Positions 8,109-16,208 of a stretch of DNA of 64,000 bases are shown piece after piece. A program made the translations under genes and the position numbers. The stretch comes from Candidatus Borrarchaeum yapensis (lineage in GTDB: Archaea; Asgardarchaeota; Sifarchaeia; Borrarchaeales; Borrarchaeaceae). A model generated the notes under the pieces. It worked only from the letters and a program-made list of their open reading frames with translations, was not told where the DNA came from and did no database searches. The DNA lies in the NCBI GenBank assembly GCA_016840515.1, contig JAEOSF010000001.1, positions 144,232 to 208,231 of the forward strand, given 5' to 3'. Every line of letters starts with the position of its first letter. The stretch's first letter is position 1.

Positions 8109-8769
8109 ATGGAATTCCCCATAACTAATTCTAAATTTTTATATCGTTGACAAATTTCCGCTGTTGATCATCTTAGTGATTAATATGCCCTTAATAGAGC
8201 TACCATCTAATAAGCATCTCTATATAAAATCTATCGTTGAGGAATTATCAAATACTTCTAGATTATATAACTAGAAGCAAAGACGCGCCATGTTCCTGTA
8301 TTTTTTTCAGACTTTTCCCTATGTCTTTTTATAAATGGTATATGTCTGTTATGTCTTCTTTTTCAATCTGATAGCGATATAGGAAATAATCTTGAGTTCG
8401 GATTATAGGCGCCATCTTTAATAGACTTTTTCTCTTAAAGATACTAGATTCTCAGTTAACTATTATGAAGTTTGCTTATAAACACATCAATTATTTCAAT
8501 TTGTTCTACCTTCTCGAAGGTTTTTTTGAAGGTTTTCAATGAATTTTACTCATAGAGTTCTAGAAAAGTACACGATTGTTTCATGAGACAGTAAAAGACA
8601 AAAAACCTTAGATTGATACAAATCTACCTTTAAGCATTAATTAACTAAATGGATAATATGTGAAATTAAAGGAATTATTTTTTCGTTTAAAGAAATTATC
8701 TTTTCGTTTAAAGCCATCCTAGTAGGTTAAAGACTGAAAATTTAAATAGAGTTACGTGTACACCATTAT
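8109..8769. other. Gene-poor AT-rich stretch
   Basis: No open frame with family resemblance is visible. There is a short direct repeat of TTTTCGTTTAAAG at about 8687-8714. The segment may contain the eroded front half of the relict thymidylate kinase gene whose recognisable part begins near 8770. Confidence 0.5.
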
Positions 8770-8891
8770 ATGGCGCAAACTGTTCTAGAATCGTAAAAAA
8801 CGGTGATTACCACTCCTAAAATTACGTAGTTACAGAACCCGGGTGTTACATTTATCCTTGATATAAGTCAAAAGGATGCTATGTCGCGCTT

Positions 8892-9170
8892 AGGTCAATT
8901 ACCCCGCCCTGACGGATGGGGCTTGTTCCGTGAGGAGCGAGAGCAATTAGTTGATTAGCCTAAGAGAGGTCATGGTGAAACACACATGGCGATATCTGAG
9001 TTATCAGCAGAGTTAAAGAACACACCAAGGGATGCTTCTCTAGTCCCTTGCTCTGTAAACGGTGGTTTAAACAGAGAGGAAACTCTCAGTGATCATCGTA
9101 GAGTACTGACTGATAACCTTGGCGAAGAGAACCAACCTCCTGTAACACTCGTTAAAGGAGGAGATAGGAC
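8892..9170 (+). ncRNA. Probable IscB omega-RNA
   Basis: In IscB loci the guide RNA is encoded immediately upstream of the gene and starts at the element's left end. This segment is more GC-rich than its surroundings and has several potential stems. One is CCCC/GGGG around 8902-8921, another is formed by the AGAGAGG and CTCTC blocks near 9075-9090, and a third is the GGCGAAGAGAACC region. It closes with the GGAGGAGAT ribosome site of iscB. The guide would correspond to the flank left of 8892. The short open frame 8986-9174 within it has no family resemblance. Exact RNA ends cannot be read from sequence alone. Confidence 0.65.
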
Positions 9171-10382
9171 TTGAGAGTACCTATCTATGTGGTAAACATG
9201 AGGGGGCAACCCCTCATGCCTACCACACAACACACAGGAAAAAAGTTGTTAAAAGCAGGCAAAGCACACGTTGTTCAGCGATGTCCTTTTACCATTCAGT
9301 TGAATTATGCTACCGGAGAAACTACGCAACCGATTAAACTGGGAGTGGACCCAGGATATTTGGAAATCGGGTTTAGCGCCAAGACTGACACATTAGAAGT
9401 CATCAGTGGCACCTTAACTCTTCGCAAAGATGTGTCTAACAAACTACAACACAGATGCAGATATCGTAGAGCACGTAGAGGTAGATTAGGATATAGACCT
9501 CCTCGATTTAATAACCGAACACGACCTGAAGGATGGCTACCCCCCAGTATTCAACATACACATGACTCACATATTCGATTAATTGACACACTTGCAACGC
9601 TACTACCGATCAGCTACAAAAGACTAGAGGTGGACAATTTTGATCCTCACAAAATTCAGCAGCCTGAAATTACAGGCATCGCATATCAGCAGGGCGAACT
9701 TCAGGGCTACGAGGTCAAAGAGTACCTGTTAGAGAAGTGGGGGCGAAAGTGCGCCTATTGTGGCAAAACAGGCGTGCCATTAGAAGTCGAGCATCTCGTC
9801 CCGAAAAGCCGAGGTGGGACAGACCGAGTGTCGAATTTGACGATCTCATGCAGGAAATGTAACCTTAAGAAAGGAGATAAGACCGCCGAGGAGTTTGGGT
9901 ATCCTCACCTCCAGCACCAGGCAAGTCAACCGCTGAAAGCAGCAGCCTGTCTAAATACCATTCGTTGGAAGTTAGTGGAGCAGTTAGGGGCAGAATATAC
10001 CTACGGATACGTCACCAAATACCAACGCAACAAGTTAGGGCTGGAAAAGTCGCATGTGAATGACGCATTTGTCATTGCCGGCGGAACGAACCAAGAACGC
10101 TGCCGCCCGTATGAAGTGATGCAAGTGAGGCGCAATAATCGTTCGCTACAGACGAATCGAAAGGGATTTAAGCCGTCAATTAGGAGACAAAGGTACCAGT
10201 TGCAACCCCACGATGTGGTTAGCTATAATGGAAAAGTATACAAAGTCAAAGGCGTCTTCAATTATGGGACATGGGTACGATTACGTGATTCACATGGAAC
10301 GGTGGTCAACACCAATATCACACACGTGAAATTGTTGAAATATGGAAAAGGATTGGTATTTAAATTTGAAAACAACAACTAA
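9171..10382 (+). CDS. iscB: IscB RNA-guided nuclease (RuvC with inserted HNH)
   Basis: The 403-residue protein has the complete IscB order. The PLMP domain (GQPLMPTTQHTGKKLL) comes first, then RuvC-I with KLGVDPGYLEIGFSA and the arginine-rich bridge (RCRYRRARRGRLGYRPPRF). RuvC-II holds Glu in YKRLEVDNFDP. The HNH domain runs from CAYCGKTGVPLEVEHLVPKS to CRKCNLKKGDKT, with its zinc Cys pairs and catalytic His. RuvC-III has His and Asp in SHVNDAFVIAGG. All catalytic residues appear present. IscB uses omega-RNA to cut DNA and is the ancestor group of Cas9. The start is TTG behind an excellent GGAGGAGAT site. The gene lies inside a tmk relict and is itself uninterrupted, suggesting a recent or maintained insertion. 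Confidence 0.93.
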   Translation: MRVPIYVVNMRGQPLMPTTQHTGKKLLKAGKAHVVQRCPFTIQLNYATGETTQPIKLGVDPGYLEIGFSAKTDTLEVISGTLTLRKDVSNKLQHRCRYRRARRGRLGYRPPRFNNRTRPEGWLPPSIQHTHDSHIRLIDTLATLLPISYKRLEVDNFDPHKIQQPEITGIAYQQGELQGYEVKEYLLEKWGRKCAYCGKTGVPLEVEHLVPKSRGGTDRVSNLTISCRKCNLKKGDKTAEEFGYPHLQHQASQPLKAAACLNTIRWKLVEQLGAEYTYGYVTKYQRNKLGLEKSHVNDAFVIAGGTNQERCRPYEVMQVRRNNRSLQTNRKGFKPSIRRQRYQLQPHDVVSYNGKVYKVKGVFNYGTWVRLRDSHGTVVNTNITHVKLLKYGKGLVFKFENNN

Positions 10383-10620
10383 TCTACCGCAATTCAGTTC
10401 CAGCCTGGCGGATGGAGTCTTCTTGCGGAGATTAAATAAAAGAGAAAAACTAGAATCGTTTGAAAATAGAGAGTTTCTTAGTAAAGTACGTAATAATTTT
10501 CTTGAAAGAGCGAAAGAGAAAGGATACACAGTTATTGATACTACTCAATCTATACAGAAATCACAGGAAATCATTCAAAACTATTTTATCAATTTTTTTG
10601 GGAAACATCATAATATGTGA

Positions 10621-11348
10621 TCGTTTGTTGTATGCGTCACGTTAGCGGGGCAAGAGAATAAAGAATTCAAAACTTGATTATCCTTTCTGTTGAGTTACAA
10701 ACTGTAATTTATAGCAATGATATATCTTCAAACCGCGAAATATCAATCTGGATCAACGAAGAAGTGACCAGTTCACGTAATCAAGCAAGAAATCCTATAT
10801 ATATGTCGTAAAGTAATATTCGTTAACCAGAATATTACAAAATCCACTTTAATTTTTTCTCTACTTGAAACCTCAACAGTCATTGATCGAAATTTTTAAA
10901 AAGCATAACGACTATTTGACAAATAACGCTTCAGAGCCGAATTGAATACTACTTTTCTTTTAGGCTCTGGAGCTCCCTCCCCCTCCCCTCTGTAAGGCGC
11001 GGGTATCTTGGCGGGGACAGAACTCGGATTTGTTTCTTTTTGAAAATGTAATTTTATCGAAATTAGACTCTTCGATAAATAGAAGGATGCTTCAATAATT
11101 AAAAGGAATACTCTGTAGTACGATTTGCTTGTACTTTCAAATTCTTTTCGTCATTGATTTTATAGATTCTTTTCATGTTTTGGCTTAGAAACTTTGCAAG
11201 TCTTTCTTTCTTTTGATTTTCTTTTATTTTTACGACATGGTATTTATAAATACGGAAAGAGTTATTTTTTATAACCAAAAGTCTTTTTAAGGTAATTTAA
11301 CCCGTTGATTTTGATAACTCTACATATGTTAAAAAGAGGAAGAGTAAC
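10621..11348. other. Intergenic stretch with a GC-rich, potentially structured island
   Basis: About 730 bases without a supported gene. Most is AT-rich, but 10932-11036 is strikingly GC-rich. It contains the inverted pair CAGAGCC (10932-10938) and GGCTCTG (10963-10969), a C-rich run and GGCGCGGGTATCTTGGCGGGG. This could be a small structured RNA or a relic of an element. A TATA-like TTTATAAATA near 11242-11251 and the site AGAGGAAGAG at 11334-11343 belong to the PadR gene that follows. Confidence 0.5.
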
Positions 11349-11960
11349 ATGTTTTGGCTTGGTCGAGGATTAGGGAGAGGACTTTTCAGAAATATACTTG
11401 AACGAAAAGTGAGTCCAGTTGAATTTTTGATATTGGTTCTGCTACAAGAAAAGCCGATGGCAGGTTCAGATATTATACAAGACCTAAAAGGGAAGTTTGG
11501 TGGCGCATGGGAGCCAAAAAGCGGCACAATATATCCTACACTCTCCAGGCTAGAAAATGATAAGTTAATTCAGAATATCACTGAAAGTGGAGAGGGTGGC
11601 ACAAAAAAGATGTATCAATTAACGGACAAGGGAAAAGGTGTTCTAAAGATTATTGCAGAACGTTTTGATCAAGAAATCGACCTACTAGGCAAATTTGTGA
11701 GCTTTATCGACGAATATTTTAGCCCTTACCAAACATATGTAGAAAACAGACTAAAAGATGTAATACAGCTTATGGAAGATAGAGGTAAACAATTAAGAGA
11801 ATGGTTAATTCAAATTGTAAAGCCAGATCAACTCGCAGATATTCTCATGCAGTATAAGAAAATTCTAGAAAGTGAGTTAGAGGCTGTCAACAGTACTCTT
11901 AGCAATCCAAAAAAGAATTCTGGCAAAAATTCAAAATCTTTTGAGATAAATGTTGAATAA
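11349..11960 (+). CDS. PadR-family transcriptional regulator
   Basis: The 203-residue protein begins with a short Gly/Arg-rich leader. It then shows the PadR winged helix: VEFLILVLLQEKPMAGSDII, followed by SGTIYPTLSRLENDKLI and the wing KKMYQLTDKGKGVL. The Y-P-x-L-x-R-L-E block is the family signature. Residues 95-180 are predicted helical and probably form the dimerisation arm; the last 20 are polar. PadR proteins repress nearby genes and are released by small molecules. The next gene, 109 bases on and in the same direction, is an ArsA-like ATPase and is the obvious target candidate. AGAGGAAGAG precedes the ATG. Confidence 0.9.
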   Translation: MFWLGRGLGRGLFRNILERKVSPVEFLILVLLQEKPMAGSDIIQDLKGKFGGAWEPKSGTIYPTLSRLENDKLIQNITESGEGGTKKMYQLTDKGKGVLKIIAERFDQEIDLLGKFVSFIDEYFSPYQTYVENRLKDVIQLMEDRGKQLREWLIQIVKPDQLADILMQYKKILESELEAVNSTLSNPKKNSGKNSKSFEINVE

Positions 11961-12069
11961 ATAATTAATCGTCATATTTTGACACACTCTTATTCAATTT
12001 TTAGTGATTTTTTATGATTTAATGGATAAATGAGTTGAAATACTTGCGAATAAAAGAGGAGGTTACAAA

Positions 12070-13233
12070 ATGCGAATTTTAGTGTTTACAGGAAAAGGTG
12101 GAACAGGAAAGACAACAGTTGCGGCAGCCACTGGTTTACGGTGTGCAGAGAATGGTAAAAAAACCCTCCTGTTAAGTACCGATCCAGCTCATAGTTTAAG
12201 TGACGCAGTAGGTGTCAATTTAGGTGATCATTCCCCGAAAAAGATAAGAGAGAATTTATATGGTCTAGAAATAGATTCCCAGCGCCTAATGGAAGAAAAA
12301 TGGGAGGTTGTACTCAAATATCTTACACAATTATTTACTGCAAGGGGGTTCGATCAAGCTTTAGCGAGTGAGATGGTAGTTATTCCTGGAATGGATGAGT
12401 TATTTAGTCTTTTAACCATCCGTCAGTACATAAATGAATACGATGTTATTGTATTGGATACGGCGCCTACAGGACATACACTTCGTTTAATGAGTTTTCC
12501 CGAGGTTCTTGGTTCGCTTGGTCGAAATCTTGTGGAGTTAGAGAAAATAATACTTGAGGAATTAAAACCACTTAGGATGCTTTTACCTGTCTCACTACCT
12601 GGTGCTGACGTTCAAAAAGTTACAGACTCTTTGATTGATGAAGCGATGGAAGTTCGAGAATTGCTTGTAGATCCAACGGTCACAACAGTTAAGTTGGTGG
12701 TCAATCCAGAAAAAATGGTGTTATTAGAATCGATGCGTACCTTAACCTTTATGAATTTGTTTGGTTTCCTCGTTGACGGAGTAGTAGTCAATAGATTACT
12801 TCCAGAGGAAATTAGTGATCCATTTTTTGTGCGCTGGAAACAACAGCAAGCCGATTATATGAATCAGATTGATGAAGCATTCGATCCACTTCCAATTCTT
12901 CCAGTTCCACTGTTCCAGGAAGAAATTATAGGTATCACGCTTCTTAGTAAAGTTGCAGATGCACTCTATCATGATAAAGATCCGACTGAAACTCTAACTA
13001 CAGAAAGACCGTTTCAACTTGTGCAACAAGATAATGGAAACTATGAACTGGTTATAAAACTGCCTTTCAGCGAAAAAGGTGAATTATCAATTGAGCATGA
13101 TCGTAACACCCTAGTTATTCGCGTAGGTAAATACAAGCGTGTCTTATATCTCCCTACAGTTATTCGGGACAAGGAGATCGAAAAGGCTAAATTCCACGAA
13201 AATGAACTAAAGATTTTATTTCTCAAAGGATGA
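12070..13233 (+). CDS. ArsA/Get3-family ATPase with C-terminal Hsp20-like domain
   Basis: The 387-residue protein has the deviant Walker A FTGKGGTGKTT at the extreme N-terminus, STDPAHSLSDA (switch I) and LDTAPTGHTLRLM (switch II), all typical of the ArsA/Get3 group. About residues 305-387 resemble the small alpha-crystallin-like domain found at the end of some archaeal ArsA homologues (ELVIKLPFSEKGELSIE... NTLVIRVGKYKRVLYLP). The zinc CxxC of true Get3 is absent. The role is probably chaperone-like or client-handling rather than arsenite export; no arsenical gene is nearby. The ATG follows AAGAGGAGG. Contrast the Get3-like protein at 31503-32483, which has the CxxC and lacks the Hsp20-like tail. 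Confidence 0.87.
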   Translation: MRILVFTGKGGTGKTTVAAATGLRCAENGKKTLLLSTDPAHSLSDAVGVNLGDHSPKKIRENLYGLEIDSQRLMEEKWEVVLKYLTQLFTARGFDQALASEMVVIPGMDELFSLLTIRQYINEYDVIVLDTAPTGHTLRLMSFPEVLGSLGRNLVELEKIILEELKPLRMLLPVSLPGADVQKVTDSLIDEAMEVRELLVDPTVTTVKLVVNPEKMVLLESMRTLTFMNLFGFLVDGVVVNRLLPEEISDPFFVRWKQQQADYMNQIDEAFDPLPILPVPLFQEEIIGITLLSKVADALYHDKDPTETLTTERPFQLVQQDNGNYELVIKLPFSEKGELSIEHDRNTLVIRVGKYKRVLYLPTVIRDKEIEKAKFHENELKILFLKG

Positions 13234-13249
13234 CATCAAATAGATGTCA
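13231..13249 (+). terminator. Hairpin at the end of the ArsA-like gene
   Basis: TGACATC (13231-13237) and GATGTCA (13243-13249) form a perfect 7-bp stem that overlaps the stop codon and is followed by a run of T at 13262-13267. It lies between convergent genes, so it may end transcription from the left. Archaeal termination depends mainly on T tracts, so the hairpin's role is uncertain. Confidence 0.45.
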
Positions 13250-13283
13250 TTCATCAAAAATTCTTTTTTAGAAAGTAAATAAT

Positions 13284-14582
13284 TCACGAAAGAGAGAAAT
13301 GCTTGGTTTTATGGGTACCAGGCATAAATAGAAACACTACAGGTCCAGCAGCGATATCTGTGCCTTTAAGAACTTCATTTTGAAGATTCCTAACCATAAT
13401 TACTGCCTTAGAAATATCTGTCAGGCTGTAATTGGAGAATAATGCAATTGTATACAATTTTTCAAGTCGATAAAGAAATTGAACTATTATAGGGTTCAAA
13501 GAATAGACTTTTTGAGAGGGGCTATTAGGCGCAATAACCATCCGTCTGCTTCTCGGAGCATTTCTAAGTTTTTTTGCTACAAACTCGATTTGGTCAATAC
13601 TTGATGCCATCCCAGTATCTGTTACTCCTTGATACTTTCGAATTGCACTTTCAAGCGAAGAATCTTTAATCTGCGCATTTAATTTTTCTAATGTTTGATG
13701 CGAATCAAAATCAGCAGTATCTAAATCATCAAATCTAACCGTAAAAAAGAGATCAAATGACCCATTATTTTCTCTGCAATATTTTTTGAATTTGACTTCC
13801 AATTCTGAAAGGAAACTTTGATAGGTTCTTGATTGAAACAAAATTGGCCCTGGTAAAGTTTTTGTATTTAAAGGCTGATTTTCATTCGCTAAAGTAGCAG
13901 AACCAACCAAACTTTCTTGTAGTTCAGGAATTGAGGTATTATATATATGGGCAGAACCTGAAATGGTTGTTAATGTACCTGCAGCTTTCTGTGCTCCATA
14001 TAAATTAAAGGCGCCGTCATAACGGAGAAATGTTTCGTAGAGACCTGCAACATCGTCAGAGTGGGCTCGACCCATATCATTGCTACGGATATAGGCAATC
14101 ATGTGGAGCATTTTCGTTGAAAAATCATTGTAATACAGTGCAATATCAACACAAGGTGGATTAGCACTTTTTAGATCTTCTATAGGATTCCAAAGTTGCG
14201 CGAATGCTGTTCTTGAAGTTTTTAATTGCTCGACTGCTAGTTTGGTCTGGTCAAATCCAAATCGCTTTCTCACGCACCAACCATAAGTATATGTATGCTC
14301 CCCTTTTTCGCCGCTCAGATACTGGGGCAGGTATTGTGTTCTTATAACCTCTGGAGATAGTCCAACATAATTTCTAGGAACTATTCGCCCACTTCGCCAG
14401 TCGGTCAAGTGAGATATACAACACAAGGTTTCCCTAGTTTTCTGTTGCTTATCTTCTGTAATTACAGGGAATCCCTGTTCAATTATTTTTGAAACATATG
14501 TTTTCCATACTAAATCAATTGATCGCCCTCTAATGATATATGGACCATAAAGATCCTCAATGTTTTCTGCACATTTAAACAC
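13284..14582 (-). CDS. Thymidylate synthase with tandem, degenerate second copy
   Basis: The 432-residue protein contains two thymidylate-synthase-like units. The first (about residues 60-220) has HTYTYGWC, KTSRTAFAQLWNP, the catalytic Cys in NPPC (Cys144), RSNDMGRAHSDD and the nucleotide-binding SAHIYN. The second (about 250-432) repeats the order: DQIEFVAKKLRNAPRSRR, then NPIIVQF where the Cys should be, a helix, and a final GTH. It therefore lacks the nucleophile. Archaeal enzymes of this divergent type are normally single-unit, about 220 residues, so this is a duplication-fusion in which only the front half can be catalytic. A GTG start sits behind AAGGATAAATA, 3 bases after the MtrA-MtrH gene. 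A dCMP hydroxymethylase-type activity cannot be excluded. Confidence 0.8.
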   Translation of the reverse strand: MFKCAENIEDLYGPYIIRGRSIDLVWKTYVSKIIEQGFPVITEDKQQKTRETLCCISHLTDWRSGRIVPRNYVGLSPEVIRTQYLPQYLSGEKGEHTYTYGWCVRKRFGFDQTKLAVEQLKTSRTAFAQLWNPIEDLKSANPPCVDIALYYNDFSTKMLHMIAYIRSNDMGRAHSDDVAGLYETFLRYDGAFNLYGAQKAAGTLTTISGSAHIYNTSIPELQESLVGSATLANENQPLNTKTLPGPILFQSRTYQSFLSELEVKFKKYCRENNGSFDLFFTVRFDDLDTADFDSHQTLEKLNAQIKDSSLESAIRKYQGVTDTGMASSIDQIEFVAKKLRNAPRSRRMVIAPNSPSQKVYSLNPIIVQFLYRLEKLYTIALFSNYSLTDISKAVIMVRNLQNEVLKGTDIAAGPVVFLFMPGTHKTKHFSLS

Positions 14583-14585
14583 TAT

Positions 14586-16115
14586 TTATCCTTCCAAACC
14601 AAGCTTATAATATGGGTGAGGAGGTCTAGGTGATATATCGTAGGTTTTAATTAACTCATCAGCGATCATAATTTCAATGGCCGCAACCATAGGAAAGATT
14701 TTATCAGCCTTTTTTATGGGACCATACATATTGATATCTATCCCGAAATTTGATGGGAATGCATAATTGAATCCAAAATCTAATGATTTTGCTGATAATC
14801 CTTTTTCCTTTTTTGGCAATCTTGAATGTAAGTTGTGAATTCCAATAGCCATTGGGAATCCGTAAATATCCTTTAAGGTCCATGCAGCATGGAGTGCACT
14901 AAAACCCCCTTCACCAAGTTTAGGGACACCCGGATCCAAAATTGGTTTCTTGACAGCATCTTTTGCAAAATTAATGAGATCATTTGTTTTTACGACTCTT
15001 TCTTCAACAGTGAGATCGTACGGTAAAATTATTGCGTATTCAACGCCCCCAATTTCAGTAAGCGTCTTTATTTCCGATGCGTCTTGGACAAAGATAGAAT
15101 TGTAAATTATTCGGTTGTCGAACCCCATGTCTTTTGATAATTGAACTGCTGCAATTCTTGTCGCAACGTCTGGGGAATCTACTATGATCGGGGAGTCTGT
15201 ACGCTCTATAGCAAACAATAGATAATTTTCAATTGCCATTGGTGTTTCACCAACGACATGCACCATTGACGGGATTTCAAATTCATGTGACTTCAGTTCC
15301 TGCTGATAAATGTAATCGGCGGCTAGCTTTTTGTCAAAAAATCCTATATCAGAATTTTCCACAGTCTTATCGCCCTTGTAAAAAATCGTTCCGGCTAAGA
15401 CACACGGATATTCTCCGCGTTGTCCTCCGATCTTTGTGCCACCGATATCGTAGATCATTAGCTGTGAATTAGAAAAAAAGAGTGGATTTCCTACAAGCAT
15501 ATTTTCTGTTTTCGTTACATCAATCTCAGTAATATCGTATTTTAAATCAGCTAACCTTTCGAAATCATAATTTAATTTTTGAACAGGAGGAAAGAGAGGT
15601 TCATCGGGGAAGATTTCAAATATTTGTTCTCCAAGTTTAGCGATCTCTTCTAAAATTTTGTTAAGATCTGTTTCATTGCGCAAATCTACTATATTAATGA
15701 TCTGCTGTTGAAAACGCGAAACCCATATGAAAGGATCTGTATTTTTGAAATATCGGGGCAATAACGTTGGAATTGTACCGTTACTTCCTATAATGGTGAA
15801 GTTATCATCAATACCGTTCTTATAGAGGCTAATAATAGTCTGTCCAGGCTCATGTCCCTTTACTCTCTCGCCAGCGACGATTATTACACGAATATAAGAG
15901 TTAGAACATACATTTTGTAATATCTTTGCAATGCCTTCGTTTTCAACTTCACAAAAACCCGCAAGTGCGATATCATCTTTTCTAGAATTTAAGAGCTGGC
16001 GTGGCAGTTCATATGAACCACAAGTTATGACTGCAATATGTGCCTTAGGATTACCTAAAATCCAGTCACCTGAAACTGGAGGCCATTTTCTGTGTTCGAT
16101 GTCTTCTGTTGTCAT
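14586..16115 (-). CDS. MtrA-MtrH fusion: methyl-tetrahydromethanopterin:corrinoid methyltransferase
   Basis: The first about 165 residues match the corrinoid-binding part of MtrA: WPPVSGDWILGNP, VITCGSYELP, ALAGFCEVENEGIAKI and VKGHEPGQTI, whose His88 sits where MtrA's cobalt ligand is. The membrane anchor of MtrA is missing. From about residue 205 the protein is MtrH-like: LMIYDIGGTKIGGQRGEYPCVLAG, VHVVGETP, IVDSPDVATRI and ILDPGVPKLGEGG. MtrH transfers the methyl group of methyl-H4MPT to the corrinoid. This 509-residue protein thus joins methyltransferase and corrinoid carrier in one soluble chain, without the sodium-pumping subunits. Neighbours are CofE and thymidylate synthase, so it belongs to pterin one-carbon metabolism. 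The physiological methyl acceptor is not evident. Confidence 0.88.
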   Translation of the reverse strand: MTTEDIEHRKWPPVSGDWILGNPKAHIAVITCGSYELPRQLLNSRKDDIALAGFCEVENEGIAKILQNVCSNSYIRVIIVAGERVKGHEPGQTIISLYKNGIDDNFTIIGSNGTIPTLLPRYFKNTDPFIWVSRFQQQIINIVDLRNETDLNKILEEIAKLGEQIFEIFPDEPLFPPVQKLNYDFERLADLKYDITEIDVTKTENMLVGNPLFFSNSQLMIYDIGGTKIGGQRGEYPCVLAGTIFYKGDKTVENSDIGFFDKKLAADYIYQQELKSHEFEIPSMVHVVGETPMAIENYLLFAIERTDSPIIVDSPDVATRIAAVQLSKDMGFDNRIIYNSIFVQDASEIKTLTEIGGVEYAIILPYDLTVEERVVKTNDLINFAKDAVKKPILDPGVPKLGEGGFSALHAAWTLKDIYGFPMAIGIHNLHSRLPKKEKGLSAKSLDFGFNYAFPSNFGIDINMYGPIKKADKIFPMVAAIEIMIADELIKTYDISPRPPHPYYKLGLEG

Positions 16116-16208
16116 CTATATCAACTATCACGGAATTTTTGAGTTTTCGATGACATTATAATGTTTTTTAACAAAATTTGCAATATAAGATGATAAACTG
16201 AACTATAT

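Larger units (their letters stand above)
8892..10430 (+). mobile_element. IS200/IS605-group element carrying iscB, no transposase
   Basis: Boundaries come from the interrupted tmk relict and from comparison with the TnpB element at 23900-25280. The left 32 bases, read in reverse complement, match the right end of the TnpB element at about 28 of 32 positions. The right end (10384-10430, with the hairpin-forming GCGG/CCGC pair) in reverse complement resembles the TnpB element's left end. The sequence ATTAA follows the element at 10431, the complement of the TTAAT before the TnpB element. No Y1 transposase (tnpA) is present, so movement would need one in trans. Confidence 0.75.
8770..10620 (+). 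pseudogene. tmk: Relict thymidylate kinase gene split by the IscB element
   Basis: Left of the element, short in-frame pieces on the plus strand translate to LYGANCSRIVKNGDYHS (8774-8824, then a stop). After a frame change they give PGVTFILDISQKDAMSRL (about 8839-8892), matching the PD-x-TF-x-LD strand of thymidylate kinases. Right of the element, 10432-10617 reads LNKREKLESFENREFLSKVR, then an ERAKEKGYTVIDTTQSIQ block, which is the C-terminal quarter of the same family. The two halves join at Ser-Arg-Leu / Leu-Asn-Lys-Arg, exactly where the element sits. The left half has stops and frameshifts, so the gene is dead. Only the flanks belong to the pseudogene; 8892-10430 is the element. Confidence 0.65.

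Noticed and set aside
8986..9174. 62-codon open frame upstream of iscB
   Set aside because: It overlaps the expected omega-RNA and reads through its stems; no family resemblance.
12070..13233. Arsenite efflux ATPase
   Set aside because: No arsB, arsR or arsenate reductase is near and the protein is single-domain with an Hsp20-like tail, unlike two-domain bacterial ArsA.
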